From positions 1 through 55,917 of the IMG/VR virus record IMGVR_UViG_3300044612_003253: a stretch of 55,917 bases of DNA. One strand, given 5' to 3'. Below the pieces are notes generated by a model that made no database searches, had not been told where the DNA came from, and saw only the letters and a program-made list of their open reading frames with translations. The stretch is from a virus. Both the position numbers and the translations under genes were made by a program. Every line of letters begins with the position of its first letter. Within the stretch, counting starts at the first letter, position 1. Below are positions 17,221-25,479 of the stretch, piece by piece.

Positions 17221-17515
17221 TGTTCATAGGGTGTGTCTTATGTCTCATAGCATCATGTTGTTCAGAAGCTTCTTTTGTCATGATCGCTACATTCTTAGTC
17301 TTTTTGACAGAAGTTTCCGTTATCATATTCGATGTTTTGGCTGGACTTTGTTTTGCTTCTATATTATTGTTCTGATTGGACGTTCCATATTTCTCTAATG
17401 TTTTTATAACCTGTTCTATGTTAAGATCAAGCTCTGATGCTATACTTTCTTGTGTGGTTCCTTGATTGGCTAACCATCTTATAGCATATATTTGTGTTTT
17501 ATTTAGTTTTGACAT
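17183..17515 (-). CDS. Small helix-turn-helix protein
   Basis: The first 40 residues (NKTQIYAIRWLANQGTTQES followed by IASELDLNIEQVIKTLEKYG) match the helix-turn-helix of small DNA-binding regulators and sigma region 4-like domains. The remaining 70 residues are polar and probably disordered. It overlaps the next gene by 38 bases, unusually much for this window, but both frames are well supported. A transcription regulator or DNA-binding accessory role is inferred. Confidence 0.5.
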   Translation of the reverse strand: MSKLNKTQIYAIRWLANQGTTQESIASELDLNIEQVIKTLEKYGTSNQNNNIEAKQSPAKTSNMITETSVKKTKNVAIMTKEASEQHDAMRHKTHPMNNESSIFRPKNNG

Positions 17516-17904
17516 TATATATCCTCTCTTTCAGCGTTTAAAATCCACGAAGTATTAGTTGTTTTAAGGAACATCAAATAGAAATCGAATACTTTTTTAT
17601 TTACTTCCTTAAATATCATTGTCTCTTGACCGATAGAATGTAATAGTTTTATATTTTTTGTTTCTGGTAAATCTAATGTTGGATTAAATAATTTTTTAGT
17701 ATCATCTATCCTAATTAGATATTTAGGAATACCATTTGGTTTATATTTTATTTTTGCTAATACTTTATCATCTTCTGTTTTTAGTCTAGGATTATTTTGA
17801 TCGTCAATAAAATCTTTATCTTCTAATAAACAAAAAAATCTATCTTTATTGGCTTCTGATTTTTCAGAATGATTTTGTGTAAAAATAAATTGATTATCTT
17901 TCAT
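17515..17904 (-). CDS. Hypothetical protein, paralogue of the gene at 18587-19000
   Basis: No family is recognised. The 129-residue protein shares an order of motifs with the product of 18587-19000: FIDD followed two residues later by NPR, then EDDKVLAK, LFNPTLDLPE, an FKEV helix, and a final FLKT ... ILNAERE. That indicates a tandem duplication separated by two genes. The mixed strand and helix pattern suggests a small globular domain. Confidence 0.5.
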   Translation of the reverse strand: MKDNQFIFTQNHSEKSEANKDRFFCLLEDKDFIDDQNNPRLKTEDDKVLAKIKYKPNGIPKYLIRIDDTKKLFNPTLDLPETKNIKLLHSIGQETMIFKEVNKKVFDFYLMFLKTTNTSWILNAEREDI

Positions 17905-18233
17905 GGTTTTGAACTTTCTTGTATGCCGTTGATCAAACAGTTTTCTATATAGTCAAAGAATGTTTTCATAAATATTTCATAGTCTTTATCTATTGGCACA
18001 GGAATATGGAAATTCTTAGAACAAACTTCTCTGGTTCCTGTTAGTTCTCCCTTTTCATTTTCCATTAAGACCGAAGCATTTATAGCAAATACTATTTCAT
18101 GAGCACATGATATTAATTTTTTATTGTCTTCAAATTCATAGTCCTTATTAATTTCTAGAATATTTTTTAATTCTTCTATACTCAGATCCTGTATCTCTTT
18201 TAGTTTTTCGTTCATTTCGTCTTGGTTTAACAT
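17901..18233 (-). CDS. Hypothetical acidic phage protein
   Basis: This is a 110-residue acidic protein with a helical N-terminus (MNEKLKEIQDLSIEELKNIL) and a later HIPVPIDKDYEIFMKTFFDY segment. No family is recognised. It is coupled to the following gene by a 4-base overlap and lies among short phage genes between PhoH and RecA. Confidence 0.45.
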   Translation of the reverse strand: MLNQDEMNEKLKEIQDLSIEELKNILEINKDYEFEDNKKLISCAHEIVFAINASVLMENEKGELTGTREVCSKNFHIPVPIDKDYEIFMKTFFDYIENCLINGIQESSKP

Positions 18234-18237
18234 TATA

Positions 18238-18582
18238 TCATGTCCATTTTATTTTGTTTTGTTTCTTAAGTCTAGTCATTCCTTTAGGAAGTGGTTTTTC
18301 ACTAGGTTCTTCTTTATAAGAATTATGCTTTATATACAAAGCATTTTTTTCATCCTCAGTCATTCTGTCTCTATTCCTGTTAGCTAAATCTCCAATCGTT
18401 TTTAATTCAGTGTCAGATTTTTTGACAGAGGAGTTTAGCGTCAGCATGTCTATACTATAATTACGATCAGTTGTTTTTTTCTTGCATACTGGACAAGTAG
18501 GATGTTCTGTATAGTCCTTAATATAGAAGAATAATTCAAAATCAGCCTTACAGCTATTGCATAAGTATGAGTATGTCGGCAT
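18238..18582 (-). CDS. FmdB-type zinc-ribbon protein
   Basis: The start MPTYSYLCNSCKADFELFF and then HPTCPVCKKKTTDRNYS is the signature of the FmdB/CxxC_CxxC regulatory zinc-ribbon family: MPxYxYxCxxC, a ~20-residue spacer, CPxC. Four cysteines bind zinc. The rest is charged and likely disordered. The function of phage members is unknown; a small transcription or assembly co-factor is possible. Confidence 0.7.
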   Translation of the reverse strand: MPTYSYLCNSCKADFELFFYIKDYTEHPTCPVCKKKTTDRNYSIDMLTLNSSVKKSDTELKTIGDLANRNRDRMTEDEKNALYIKHNSYKEEPSEKPLPKGMTRLKKQNKIKWT

Positions 18583-18586
18583 AGAG

Positions 18587-19000
18587 TTATATTTCTCGTT
18601 GGGCAGAGATTAAGAATTTCTTGCTTTTTGTTTTCAAAAAAGAAATATATTGATTAAAAATGCTCTGACTAACTTCTGTAAAGATTTGTTCGTTTTTACA
18701 AACCTTATTTATATATGATTGATTTTTGGTCGTAATAGATAGTAGTGATGATTCTTCTATAGGATTATAAAGATTATTATTTGAATCTGTTAATATATAA
18801 TATCTATACTGTAAAGTTTTATTATGTAAATCTTTTGACGAATAGCTTTTTGTTGCTTTAGCATAAATCTTATCAGATTCTTTTGTTGTTCTAGGATCTC
18901 CATTATCATCAATAAAAGATTCTGAACCATTTATTGTATAAAATTTGTCTTCTGTTGTATCTCGTGTAGAAATTTTATAATCAGATGCATTTACTCTCAT
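18587..19000 (-). CDS. Hypothetical protein, paralogue of the gene at 17515-17904
   Basis: This 137-residue protein shares SFIDDNGDPRTTKESDKIYAK, LYNPIEESSL, the IFTEV helix and a terminal FLKTKSKKFLISAQREI with the product of 17515-17904. The matched motifs are collinear, so the two genes arose by duplication. No function can be assigned. It overlaps the HNH nuclease gene by 20 bases. Confidence 0.5.
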   Translation of the reverse strand: MRVNASDYKISTRDTTEDKFYTINGSESFIDDNGDPRTTKESDKIYAKATKSYSSKDLHNKTLQYRYYILTDSNNNLYNPIEESSLLSITTKNQSYINKVCKNEQIFTEVSQSIFNQYISFLKTKSKKFLISAQREI

Positions 19001-19583
19001 TATTGATATAACCTTCTATGAACGGTGTCCACTCTGGAAAACTACCACTTATAGTAAAAAAGTCACGATACCACGGCAAGTACACAGAACAATATTTGGG
19101 AATAATTGGCTGATTAAGAAGTATCATATTGGCTTCTTTGGGTGTTTTGTTTCCTTTTTTATTATTACATTCCCAGCAACAAGTTACAATATTAGTCCAG
19201 TTTGTACATTTATGTTTATTCTTTATATCAAATCTACTTTTTGGAATAACATGATCATATGTTAATTGTGCAATTGATAATTTCTTAGCGCAATATTGAC
19301 AGGTATAATTATCTCTTATAAATAAATTTCTACGAGAAAAATTAATATTCTTGCGATAAAGATTAAAAAATTGCCGAATTTTTGCTACAGCAGGAACTGG
19401 GTGCTTTTTACCACAACTACCTTGTATAAATTCATCATTGTAATAAGATATTATCTCAATAGCATATTTATGCTCTGATGTATATTTCATAGACCATATA
19501 ATAGCCTTCTTCCAAGATATTATATGTATAGGAGTATAGTCTGCATTTAATAGCAGGCATTTCTTATGTTCTATTTCTTTCAT
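18981..19583 (-). CDS. HNH endonuclease
   Basis: This is a 200-residue HNH nuclease of the form found in many phages and bacteria (an N-terminal LLLNADYTPIHIISWKKAI segment precedes the nuclease core). The core is RDNYTCQYC ... LTYDHVIPKSR ... NIVTCCWECNNKKGNKTP. The first and second CxxC pairs bind zinc and DH starts the HNH motif. It probably nicks or cuts double-stranded DNA. It stands alone between phage genes and is not inside an intron. It may be a homing-type nuclease or a genuine phage DNA-processing enzyme. Confidence 0.8.
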   Translation of the reverse strand: MKEIEHKKCLLLNADYTPIHIISWKKAIIWSMKYTSEHKYAIEIISYYNDEFIQGSCGKKHPVPAVAKIRQFFNLYRKNINFSRRNLFIRDNYTCQYCAKKLSIAQLTYDHVIPKSRFDIKNKHKCTNWTNIVTCCWECNNKKGNKTPKEANMILLNQPIIPKYCSVYLPWYRDFFTISGSFPEWTPFIEGYINNESKCI

Positions 19584-20292
19584 AAATATCTAATTTAGAT
19601 AGAATATCTGATATGATCGCATTTCTAATAATATCAGATGATTCTAGTTTACAATATCCTATTCCAACAACACCTTCAAGAGCTTCTATCATTGTGATAA
19701 AGCCGCCTTGTAAATGTCTGCTAAGATCTGACTGTCCTATATCACCGGTTAGCACCATTTTACTTTGTTGACCAGTTCTTGTCAATAACATCTTTAATTG
19801 CTCATATGATGCATTTTGGCACTCATCTGCCACAATAAAACAATTATGAAAATTTCTACCTCTCATCAATCCTAATGGTACGACTTCTATTTTATTATTA
19901 AGTTTGAATGATGCATATTGGGCTGGAGTAATGAAATGATGAATTTCATCAATGATTGGTAATAAATAAGGATGAAGTTTTTCTTCTGCTGATCCTGGAA
20001 GATATCCTAATTTTTCTCCGGCTTCTATAACTGGTCTTGTTATTATAATTTTATTAACTTTATTTTCTAGTAGTGATTCTATTGCCATACCAATAGCAAT
20101 ATGTGTTTTTCCACTACCAGCCAATCCTTGACAAAATGTAATTGTATTATCTATAATAGACTTAACATAGTTTTTTTGGTTTTCTGTTCTTGGTTTTAAT
20201 TTATTTCTATAAGATAGTGCGGTTGGTTGAATATTATTTGTAGCATCGATAACCCTTTGTTTGTTCTTACCAGCTTTATTATTTTTTTTCAA
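19564..20292 (-). CDS. phoH: PhoH-like P-loop ATPase
   Basis: This PhoH-family ATPase has Walker A as CQGLAGSGKTHIAIGMA (residues 54-70), then RPVIEAGEKLGYLPGSAEEK and ADECQNASYEQLKMLLTR (Walker B), and LTGDIGQSDL. These are the family's defining blocks. The start is TTG at 20292 with GAGAGG 5 bases upstream. The exact function in phages is unknown; a role in RNA metabolism has been suggested for the family. It follows a candidate promoter box at 20335-20345. Confidence 0.88.
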   Translation of the reverse strand: MKKNNKAGKNKQRVIDATNNIQPTALSYRNKLKPRTENQKNYVKSIIDNTITFCQGLAGSGKTHIAIGMAIESLLENKVNKIIITRPVIEAGEKLGYLPGSAEEKLHPYLLPIIDEIHHFITPAQYASFKLNNKIEVVPLGLMRGRNFHNCFIVADECQNASYEQLKMLLTRTGQQSKMVLTGDIGQSDLSRHLQGGFITMIEALEGVVGIGYCKLESSDIIRNAIISDILSKLDIYERNRT

Positions 20293-20334
20293 TTGAGCCT
20301 CTCTTTATAGAAAGATGTAAGCAATCATATATAA

Positions 20335-20345
20335 TATAATACACC
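20335..20345 (-). promoter_or_regulatory. GGTGTATTATA box upstream of phoH
   Basis: On the minus strand GGTGTATTATA lies 53 bases before the TTG start of phoH, in the only sizeable spacer between dut and phoH. It is one of at least six GGTGTAT boxes at gene boundaries in this window and is a candidate promoter for the phage's own sigma factor. Confidence 0.45.
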
Positions 20346-20358
20346 TTACCATAAAATA

Positions 20359-20784
20359 TTATTTAGTTCCAGATGACCCAAATCCTTTCTCAGATCTTTC
20401 AGAATCACTCAAATTGTCGCTCCAATCGAATGATTCTTTATGATATGTTTCTATAATTAGTTGAGCGATTTTATCACCAATATTGATTTCATAGGATTTT
20501 TCTTTGTCTGTATTATATACAATAACACCAACAGTACCTCTGTATCCTTCGTCTATAACACCAGCTAAAATATCTAGTCCATGTTTAAATGCTAGACCAG
20601 ATCTTGGTGCTATACGACCATATACATTTTCTGGCAATTCTATAGTTATACCGGTACTAATTAAAGCTCTCGTTAATGGTTCAACGACTTTATGCTCAAC
20701 AGAGTATAAATCTGCACCAGCATCATTATTGTTCGCTCTAGTAGGTAGTTTAGCTTCTGGATGTACGCTTTTAACTTTTATCAT
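20359..20784 (-). CDS. dut: dUTPase
   Basis: All five dUTPase motifs are present: DAGADLYS (1), APRSGLAFKHGL (2), GVIDEGYRGTVGVI (3), GDKIAQLI (4), and SEKGFGSSGT (5). The trimeric enzyme hydrolyses dUTP to dUMP and keeps uracil out of DNA. At 141 residues it is a normal length. It abuts the nrdA stop with no spacer, so RNR and dUTPase are likely co-transcribed. Confidence 0.93.
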   Translation of the reverse strand: MIKVKSVHPEAKLPTRANNNDAGADLYSVEHKVVEPLTRALISTGITIELPENVYGRIAPRSGLAFKHGLDILAGVIDEGYRGTVGVIVYNTDKEKSYEINIGDKIAQLIIETYHKESFDWSDNLSDSERSEKGFGSSGTK

Positions 20785-22434
20785 TTATGCCTCACATGAC
20801 GAACAGGTTAAAATACTTCGTACTAATTCTTGAGCAGGATTGGACGATCTTTGATAGTAAAATGTTTTCACTCCATTCTCCCATCCGTATATCAATAACT
20901 CACTAACTTCTTTAGCTTGAGAATTTGGTGGAATCATTAAGTTTAGAGAAATAGCTTGATCAATATATTTTTGTCTTTGAATGTTTTGAATAACAATTTC
21001 TTTCTGAGAAATTTCTCCAAAAGTTTTAAAGATATCTTTTTCTTCCTGTGATAAAAAGTCTAGATGTTGTACAGATCCTCCTCTTATCAGTATGTCTTTC
21101 CAGATATTTTCTTTATCTTGATCTTTATCCTTTAGTAGTTTTTTTAAATATGGATTTTTATATGTAAAATTACCCTTAGCTAATTTTTTAACAAAATAAT
21201 TTGAATTAAGAGGCTCAATAGATGGACTTACTTGACCAAGAATAAAAGAACTTGAGGTTGTTGGAGCAACAGCTAATGTTGTTACATTTCGTCTACCATA
21301 TCCTTTTATTAAAGGAGGTTCTCCTAAAAGTTTGGCTAATTCAGTTGTTGCATTATCCGCTTTAGTCCTAATTGTTTTCCAAATTTCTGTATTTAATAAT
21401 TTAGCCTGCATAGATTCAAAACTAATCATTTTAGACTGCAATAAAGAATGCCATCCAAGAACACCCATGCCCAAAGCTCTTTGGTTCATGGCAAAGTTTC
21501 TAGCAGATTCCATGAATCTTAAATTTTTTGTTTTACGAATAAATTCTTCATTAACAGAATCTAAGAAATATATTAATGTCTCTATAGCGTCTGTATCTTT
21601 TATTTCATCCCAATGAAGAAGATTGAGAGAAGACAGAACACAAACGAATGAATTTTGTTCATCAGTATATAAGGTTATTTCTGAGCATAGATTACTATTC
21701 TTGATCTTTAGTTTTTGATCTATATATGGTTGTGGAGCACTATTATTAACATTATCTATGAATACAAGATAAGGATATCCTGTTTCAAATCTTTTTTGAA
21801 TAATTTTAGCCCAAATTTTTCTCTTATCCTTATCACCGTCAACCATATCTTTCATCCAATCATCAGTTATTGTAACACCAATACTCATGTTTTGAATATT
21901 GTGTCCTTCTGATCTTATTTGCAAAAACTCATTAATGTCTGGATGTTCTATTGGTAAATAAGCAGCAAATGACCCTCTACGTGCTGACCCTTGAGATACA
22001 ACTTCGGCAACTTTATCAAAAAGCTCCATAAAATGTACAGGACCACTAGATTCTCCTCCAACACTAATTTTTGCTCCTCTTTCTCTTAAGTCTCCAAAGA
22101 ACCCTGATGTTCCTCCACCAAGTTTACTCATCATTCCAACTTCTGCTACTTTATCTAATATCCCATCCATAGTATCAGGAATATAAGAACTAAAACATGA
22201 AACAGGTAGTCCTCTATTATTCCCATAGTTTGTCCATACTGGGGTTGATAATGAATAAAAACCCCTACTCATATAGTCTTCAAACTTGTCTGCAAATCCA
22301 GGAATATGTAAAATACTCTCTGCATTTTCTGCAATCTGTCTAACTCTTTCTTCTGGAGTGACGCCTTCTTTTAGATAGCCTCTCTCAAGAAAAATTCTAC
22401 TATGAGAATTTAACCAGTAATATTTCTTATTCAT
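20785..22434 (-). CDS. nrdA: Ribonucleotide reductase alpha subunit, class I
   Basis: This 549-residue catalytic subunit has the redox cysteines C80 (PVSC) and C265 (FVCVL) and the radical-site block NLCSEI (N248, C250, E252). The radical-transfer tyrosines are Y526 and Y527 (TFYYQRS), and the C-terminal regenerating pair is CSSC (544, 547). It has no ATP-cone at the N-terminus, which removes the overall dATP activity switch, common in phage enzymes. It reduces ribonucleoside diphosphates together with the NrdB partner encoded 15 bases upstream. Confidence 0.93.
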   Translation of the reverse strand: MNKKYYWLNSHSRIFLERGYLKEGVTPEERVRQIAENAESILHIPGFADKFEDYMSRGFYSLSTPVWTNYGNNRGLPVSCFSSYIPDTMDGILDKVAEVGMMSKLGGGTSGFFGDLRERGAKISVGGESSGPVHFMELFDKVAEVVSQGSARRGSFAAYLPIEHPDINEFLQIRSEGHNIQNMSIGVTITDDWMKDMVDGDKDKRKIWAKIIQKRFETGYPYLVFIDNVNNSAPQPYIDQKLKIKNSNLCSEITLYTDEQNSFVCVLSSLNLLHWDEIKDTDAIETLIYFLDSVNEEFIRKTKNLRFMESARNFAMNQRALGMGVLGWHSLLQSKMISFESMQAKLLNTEIWKTIRTKADNATTELAKLLGEPPLIKGYGRRNVTTLAVAPTTSSSFILGQVSPSIEPLNSNYFVKKLAKGNFTYKNPYLKKLLKDKDQDKENIWKDILIRGGSVQHLDFLSQEEKDIFKTFGEISQKEIVIQNIQRQKYIDQAISLNLMIPPNSQAKEVSELLIYGWENGVKTFYYQRSSNPAQELVRSILTCSSCEA

Positions 22435-22448
22435 ATTCCTTATTTGTC

Positions 22449-23423
22449 CTAATTAAATAAATCTTCTTCTGTAAAACTTTGTGTGCTTTTTGCATATTCT
22501 ACTGGTCTGCTATGGAAAAAATCTGTCATATTATTTCCTAGTACCTGTTCATCAAACCATGATGTTTTTGCTATTACTTCTTCATCAACATCGAATACAG
22601 GATCAAACCCTATCTTAACTAATGATTCATTCATCCTGTTCTTAATAAATTCTTTTAAAAGTGGTGAATTTAATTTATCATGATCGTAGCCATTTACTAT
22701 CCACTCTATTATTTGGCACTCATATTTGATAGCTTCTGATGCTTCTGATATGATTTTATTTTTTAGTTCATCATCAAATAATTCTGGATATTCTTCTTTT
22801 ATAGCATTGATAATTTTTATACCTATCATAGCATGTAGATTTTCTTCTCTAGATGTATATTCTACTTGCTTGTTTGTATCCTTAAGCAGATTTCTATATC
22901 TACCAAACCAACTTATTGTATAAAATTGAGAAAACAAAGCAATATTTTCAACAAATAATGTAAATAGTATTAGTGAATAAACAAATTGTTTTTTATTATT
23001 TTCATGGAATTTATGTAAGTGTTTCCTGAGATAGTTTACTCGTCCTTTGATAATATCTAATTTTAGAATTTCATCAAAACTATCATCAATACCTAAGACT
23101 TCTAATAGTCTTTCGTATGCATCTCCATGAATAACTTCTACATTTGCCATTACGTATCCCATATCGTTAATAGATGGATGGGGTAAATTATCTCCTAATT
23201 TGGCCCAAAATTTCTTTACAGATATTTCTAATTGACCTATTGTGGATAATGCCCTGATAACAATCTGTTTTTCTTGATCTGTTAAATTAACAAGAAAATC
23301 TTGCACATCGCTTTGAAAACTAAATTCTCTGTGTGTCCAAAAACCATTGTGCATCGCCTCTATAAAGTCTTGTGTCCAAGGATAGTGATCTGGTTTTCTA
23401 GTAATTTGTTCATCAAATATCAT
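22449..23423 (-). CDS. nrdB: Ribonucleotide reductase beta subunit, class I
   Basis: This is a ferritin-like radical subunit with metal ligands at E66 (QLEIS), E96 and H99 (VEVIH), E159 (FVENI), and E194 with H197 (EENLH). Y103, four residues after H99, occupies the tyrosyl-radical position of E. coli Y122. The first ligand is glutamate rather than aspartate. It supplies the radical to NrdA. AAAGGA lies 8 bases ahead of the ATG at 23423. It starts the nrdB-nrdA-dut unit after a candidate promoter box near 23500. Confidence 0.92.
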   Translation of the reverse strand: MIFDEQITRKPDHYPWTQDFIEAMHNGFWTHREFSFQSDVQDFLVNLTDQEKQIVIRALSTIGQLEISVKKFWAKLGDNLPHPSINDMGYVMANVEVIHGDAYERLLEVLGIDDSFDEILKLDIIKGRVNYLRKHLHKFHENNKKQFVYSLILFTLFVENIALFSQFYTISWFGRYRNLLKDTNKQVEYTSREENLHAMIGIKIINAIKEEYPELFDDELKNKIISEASEAIKYECQIIEWIVNGYDHDKLNSPLLKEFIKNRMNESLVKIGFDPVFDVDEEVIAKTSWFDEQVLGNNMTDFFHSRPVEYAKSTQSFTEEDLFN

Positions 23424-23489
23424 TTACTTATTCCTTTATATTGTATTTTACGCAGAGTGGCGCGGATTGTTGTAAAATTTTAGGTGATA

Positions 23490-23957
23490 TCATAATACAC
23501 CGCAAAGATTCTTAATCCACGAAAGATCAGGTTTTACTATTAGTATTTCTATTCCGCTCATTCTTACAAAGTCATCAAATCTTTTTTTTGCTTCGTTATC
23601 GAATAATTTTGTTCCGTGATCATCTGTCATAAAAACTTTTGTAACACCCTCTTGCCACAAAGCCATGATGCAGTCATTGCAGCATTGACCGGTAACATAC
23701 GCAACGCCATTATCCGGCCTAACAACACAATTGGATAAAGCATTTCTTTCGGCATGAATCATCCATGGATATTTTTCTGGCCTAGTCTTTGGCAATTGTT
23801 GATCGTCTAGTCCTCTGGCAAAACCATTATATCCAGCACCCAAAATTCTATTATTTGAATCTGTAATGACACAACCGTGTTTTGTATGAACATCATGACT
23901 ACGTTGAGATACAACTTTAGCCATGCCTAGAAAATAGTCTGTCCACGATGGTCTCAT
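23490..23957 (-). CDS. dCMP deaminase-type zinc deaminase
   Basis: This cytidine/deoxycytidylate deaminase has the catalytic HAERNALSN (zinc histidine and proton-shuttle glutamate) and the zinc cysteines in TGQCCNDC, a variant of PCxxC. KHGCVITDSNNRILGAGYNG matches the family's N-terminal strands. It converts dCMP to dUMP, feeding dTMP synthesis. I prefer the ATG at 23957 (MRPSWTDYFLGMA); a TTG nine codons upstream keeps the frame open but lies within the candidate promoter. No clear ribosome-binding site precedes either start. Confidence 0.85.
   Translation of the reverse strand: MRPSWTDYFLGMAKVVSQRSHDVHTKHGCVITDSNNRILGAGYNGFARGLDDQQLPKTRPEKYPWMIHAERNALSNCVVRPDNGVAYVTGQCCNDCIMALWQEGVTKVFMTDDHGTKLFDNEAKKRFDDFVRMSGIEILIVKPDLSWIKNLCGVL
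23491..23501 (-). promoter_or_regulatory. GGTGTATTATG box upstream of nrdB
   Basis: GGTGTATTATG on the minus strand overlaps the last codons of the dCMP deaminase gene (GGT GTA TTA TGA) and lies 78 bases before the nrdB start. Because it is partly coding, this copy alone is weak evidence; it counts as a member of the repeated box. Confidence 0.35.
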
Positions 23958-23963
23958 GAAGAT

Positions 23964-23991
23964 ATGATACTCGACGCTGATCAAAAGTCAA
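23964..23991 (-). promoter_or_regulatory. Probable sigma-70 promoter of the deaminase gene
   Basis: On the minus strand TTGACT (23991-23986) and TATCAT (23969-23964) are separated by 16 bases. The -10 box ends only 6 bases before the ATG at 23957, so the transcript would have a very short leader or none. That is odd but possible for a leaderless message. Confidence 0.45.
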
Positions 23992-24000
23992 CAGTGTTTT

Positions 24001-25479
24001 TTATATCGTATCGAGTATGATTTTTGGTGTTGAGAATTCTTGAACTATATAATCAATATTTTTAGTCGTCTTATTTGGTAATTTATTGAGATTAAGATTT
24101 TTTATTTTTTTAGAAATAGTATTGATATCATTATTATGATCGTATAAAACAATGAAGTTCTCTAGTTTTTCTTTTGGATGCTCGTAATGTATGTTTTTGT
24201 CTAGTACTATGATTTTTTTATTCATATATAGATTTTCTAATACAACAAATGGACAAGGATCGGATATGCTAGTTAAGAAAAAATAGTCCAGAATATTAAA
24301 ATATTTATATGGATTCTTTGTTGCTGGAACAATAAATAGATTTTTGATACTCCTGTATTCGTCATCTATTTTTTTAGAATCTGCTCCAATCCATAAAAAC
24401 TGTAGATAAGAATGTTTAGAGCATAAATTAGCAAAAAGATCGAAATTTTTTCTTTTACATACGGTTCCACACATTCCTATAATAATCTTATTCATGTCTA
24501 GTGGATATTTTCCATTAATACTAACAATAGGATGATCTATATTTTCTTGTTTTAAAAGATCTATCTGAGATTGTTCTTCTGTTGGTAAGAATGGTGGAGA
24601 AATGTGGATATTGGTAAATCCTTTAGATATAAATTCATTTTTAATTTTTTCCGTTACCACATAAATTGGTTGATTTTTTAATAAATTATTGTATTTATCT
24701 TTAGTAAATATACTAAAACCATTATATGTTTCATGAAAATATAGCGTTGTATATTTTAATTCTTCTATAAATTTAGATATATATAGTAAATAAATATTTA
24801 ATGAATTAGAATATATTTTGGATGGATTACTTTTATTAATAATTTGTTTTAATAGATGCATATTGTTTAGATGATATGTTTGATTTTCAACATTTAAAGC
24901 ATTAGTTGGCAGAATGTCAACAAATAATACCTTTAAATTTTGTTTAATTAAATGATGATATATATTTACTAGAGCTTTCGGCGCTCCGGTTAAAGATGAT
25001 GAGTGATTAATCAATAATATATCTGTTTTTTGTATCTTATCTATACTTTTGCTGGATATTTCTAATATATCACCATACTCGTAATCTGTTAAATATTCTC
25101 TTTTCTCTTGTATTCCGTGTCGTAAAAAATGTAACGTAGCATCCTGATCAGAGAAATAAGATAAATCAACATTTAAAATTTTATATATTTTTGGATTAAA
25201 TTTATAATTATGTAAAATATTTTCATATTGTTTTAAAGTAAGCGTCTCATCATTGGATAATTTCTTTTTATAATTCCTATGTTCACTCTTACCATATAAC
25301 ATATAATGAATTTTTGCTTCTATTTCTGTAGTGAATTCATAAATATGCATCAGATCTGGACTATTATTAATATATGCGTTCCAATCAAAATCATCAGGAA
25401 TCAGACACGGATGATCTATTAAGAGTTTATGAAAAATTGGATTTTGTATCAGATCTTTAACTGATTGAATTTTTTGCAT
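24001..25479 (-). CDS. GT4-like glycosyltransferase with N-terminal tandem repeats
   Basis: Residues about 30-135 contain two copies of a roughly 45-residue repeat (FDWNAYINNSPDLMHIYEF to HYMLYGKSEHRNY, and KFNPKIYKILNVDLSYF to HFLRHGIQEKREY). This repeat is common at the start of cell-surface glycosyltransferases. The GT-B part starts LLINHSSSLTGAPKALVNI. Its second domain has IIIGMCGTVCKRKNFDLF, with the donor region DPCPFVVLENLYMNKKIIVL. It probably extends or decorates a surface or virion glycan. It overlaps the RgpF-like gene by 23 bases. Confidence 0.75.
   Translation of the reverse strand: MQKIQSVKDLIQNPIFHKLLIDHPCLIPDDFDWNAYINNSPDLMHIYEFTTEIEAKIHYMLYGKSEHRNYKKKLSNDETLTLKQYENILHNYKFNPKIYKILNVDLSYFSDQDATLHFLRHGIQEKREYLTDYEYGDILEISSKSIDKIQKTDILLINHSSSLTGAPKALVNIYHHLIKQNLKVLFVDILPTNALNVENQTYHLNNMHLLKQIINKSNPSKIYSNSLNIYLLYISKFIEELKYTTLYFHETYNGFSIFTKDKYNNLLKNQPIYVVTEKIKNEFISKGFTNIHISPPFLPTEEQSQIDLLKQENIDHPIVSINGKYPLDMNKIIIGMCGTVCKRKNFDLFANLCSKHSYLQFLWIGADSKKIDDEYRSIKNLFIVPATKNPYKYFNILDYFFLTSISDPCPFVVLENLYMNKKIIVLDKNIHYEHPKEKLENFIVLYDHNNDINTISKKIKNLNLNKLPNKTTKNIDYIVQEFSTPKIILDTI

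Noticed and set aside
18981-19583. HNH nuclease as part of a group I intron.
   Set aside because: The neighbouring genes are intact and overlapped by it, so no host gene is interrupted.
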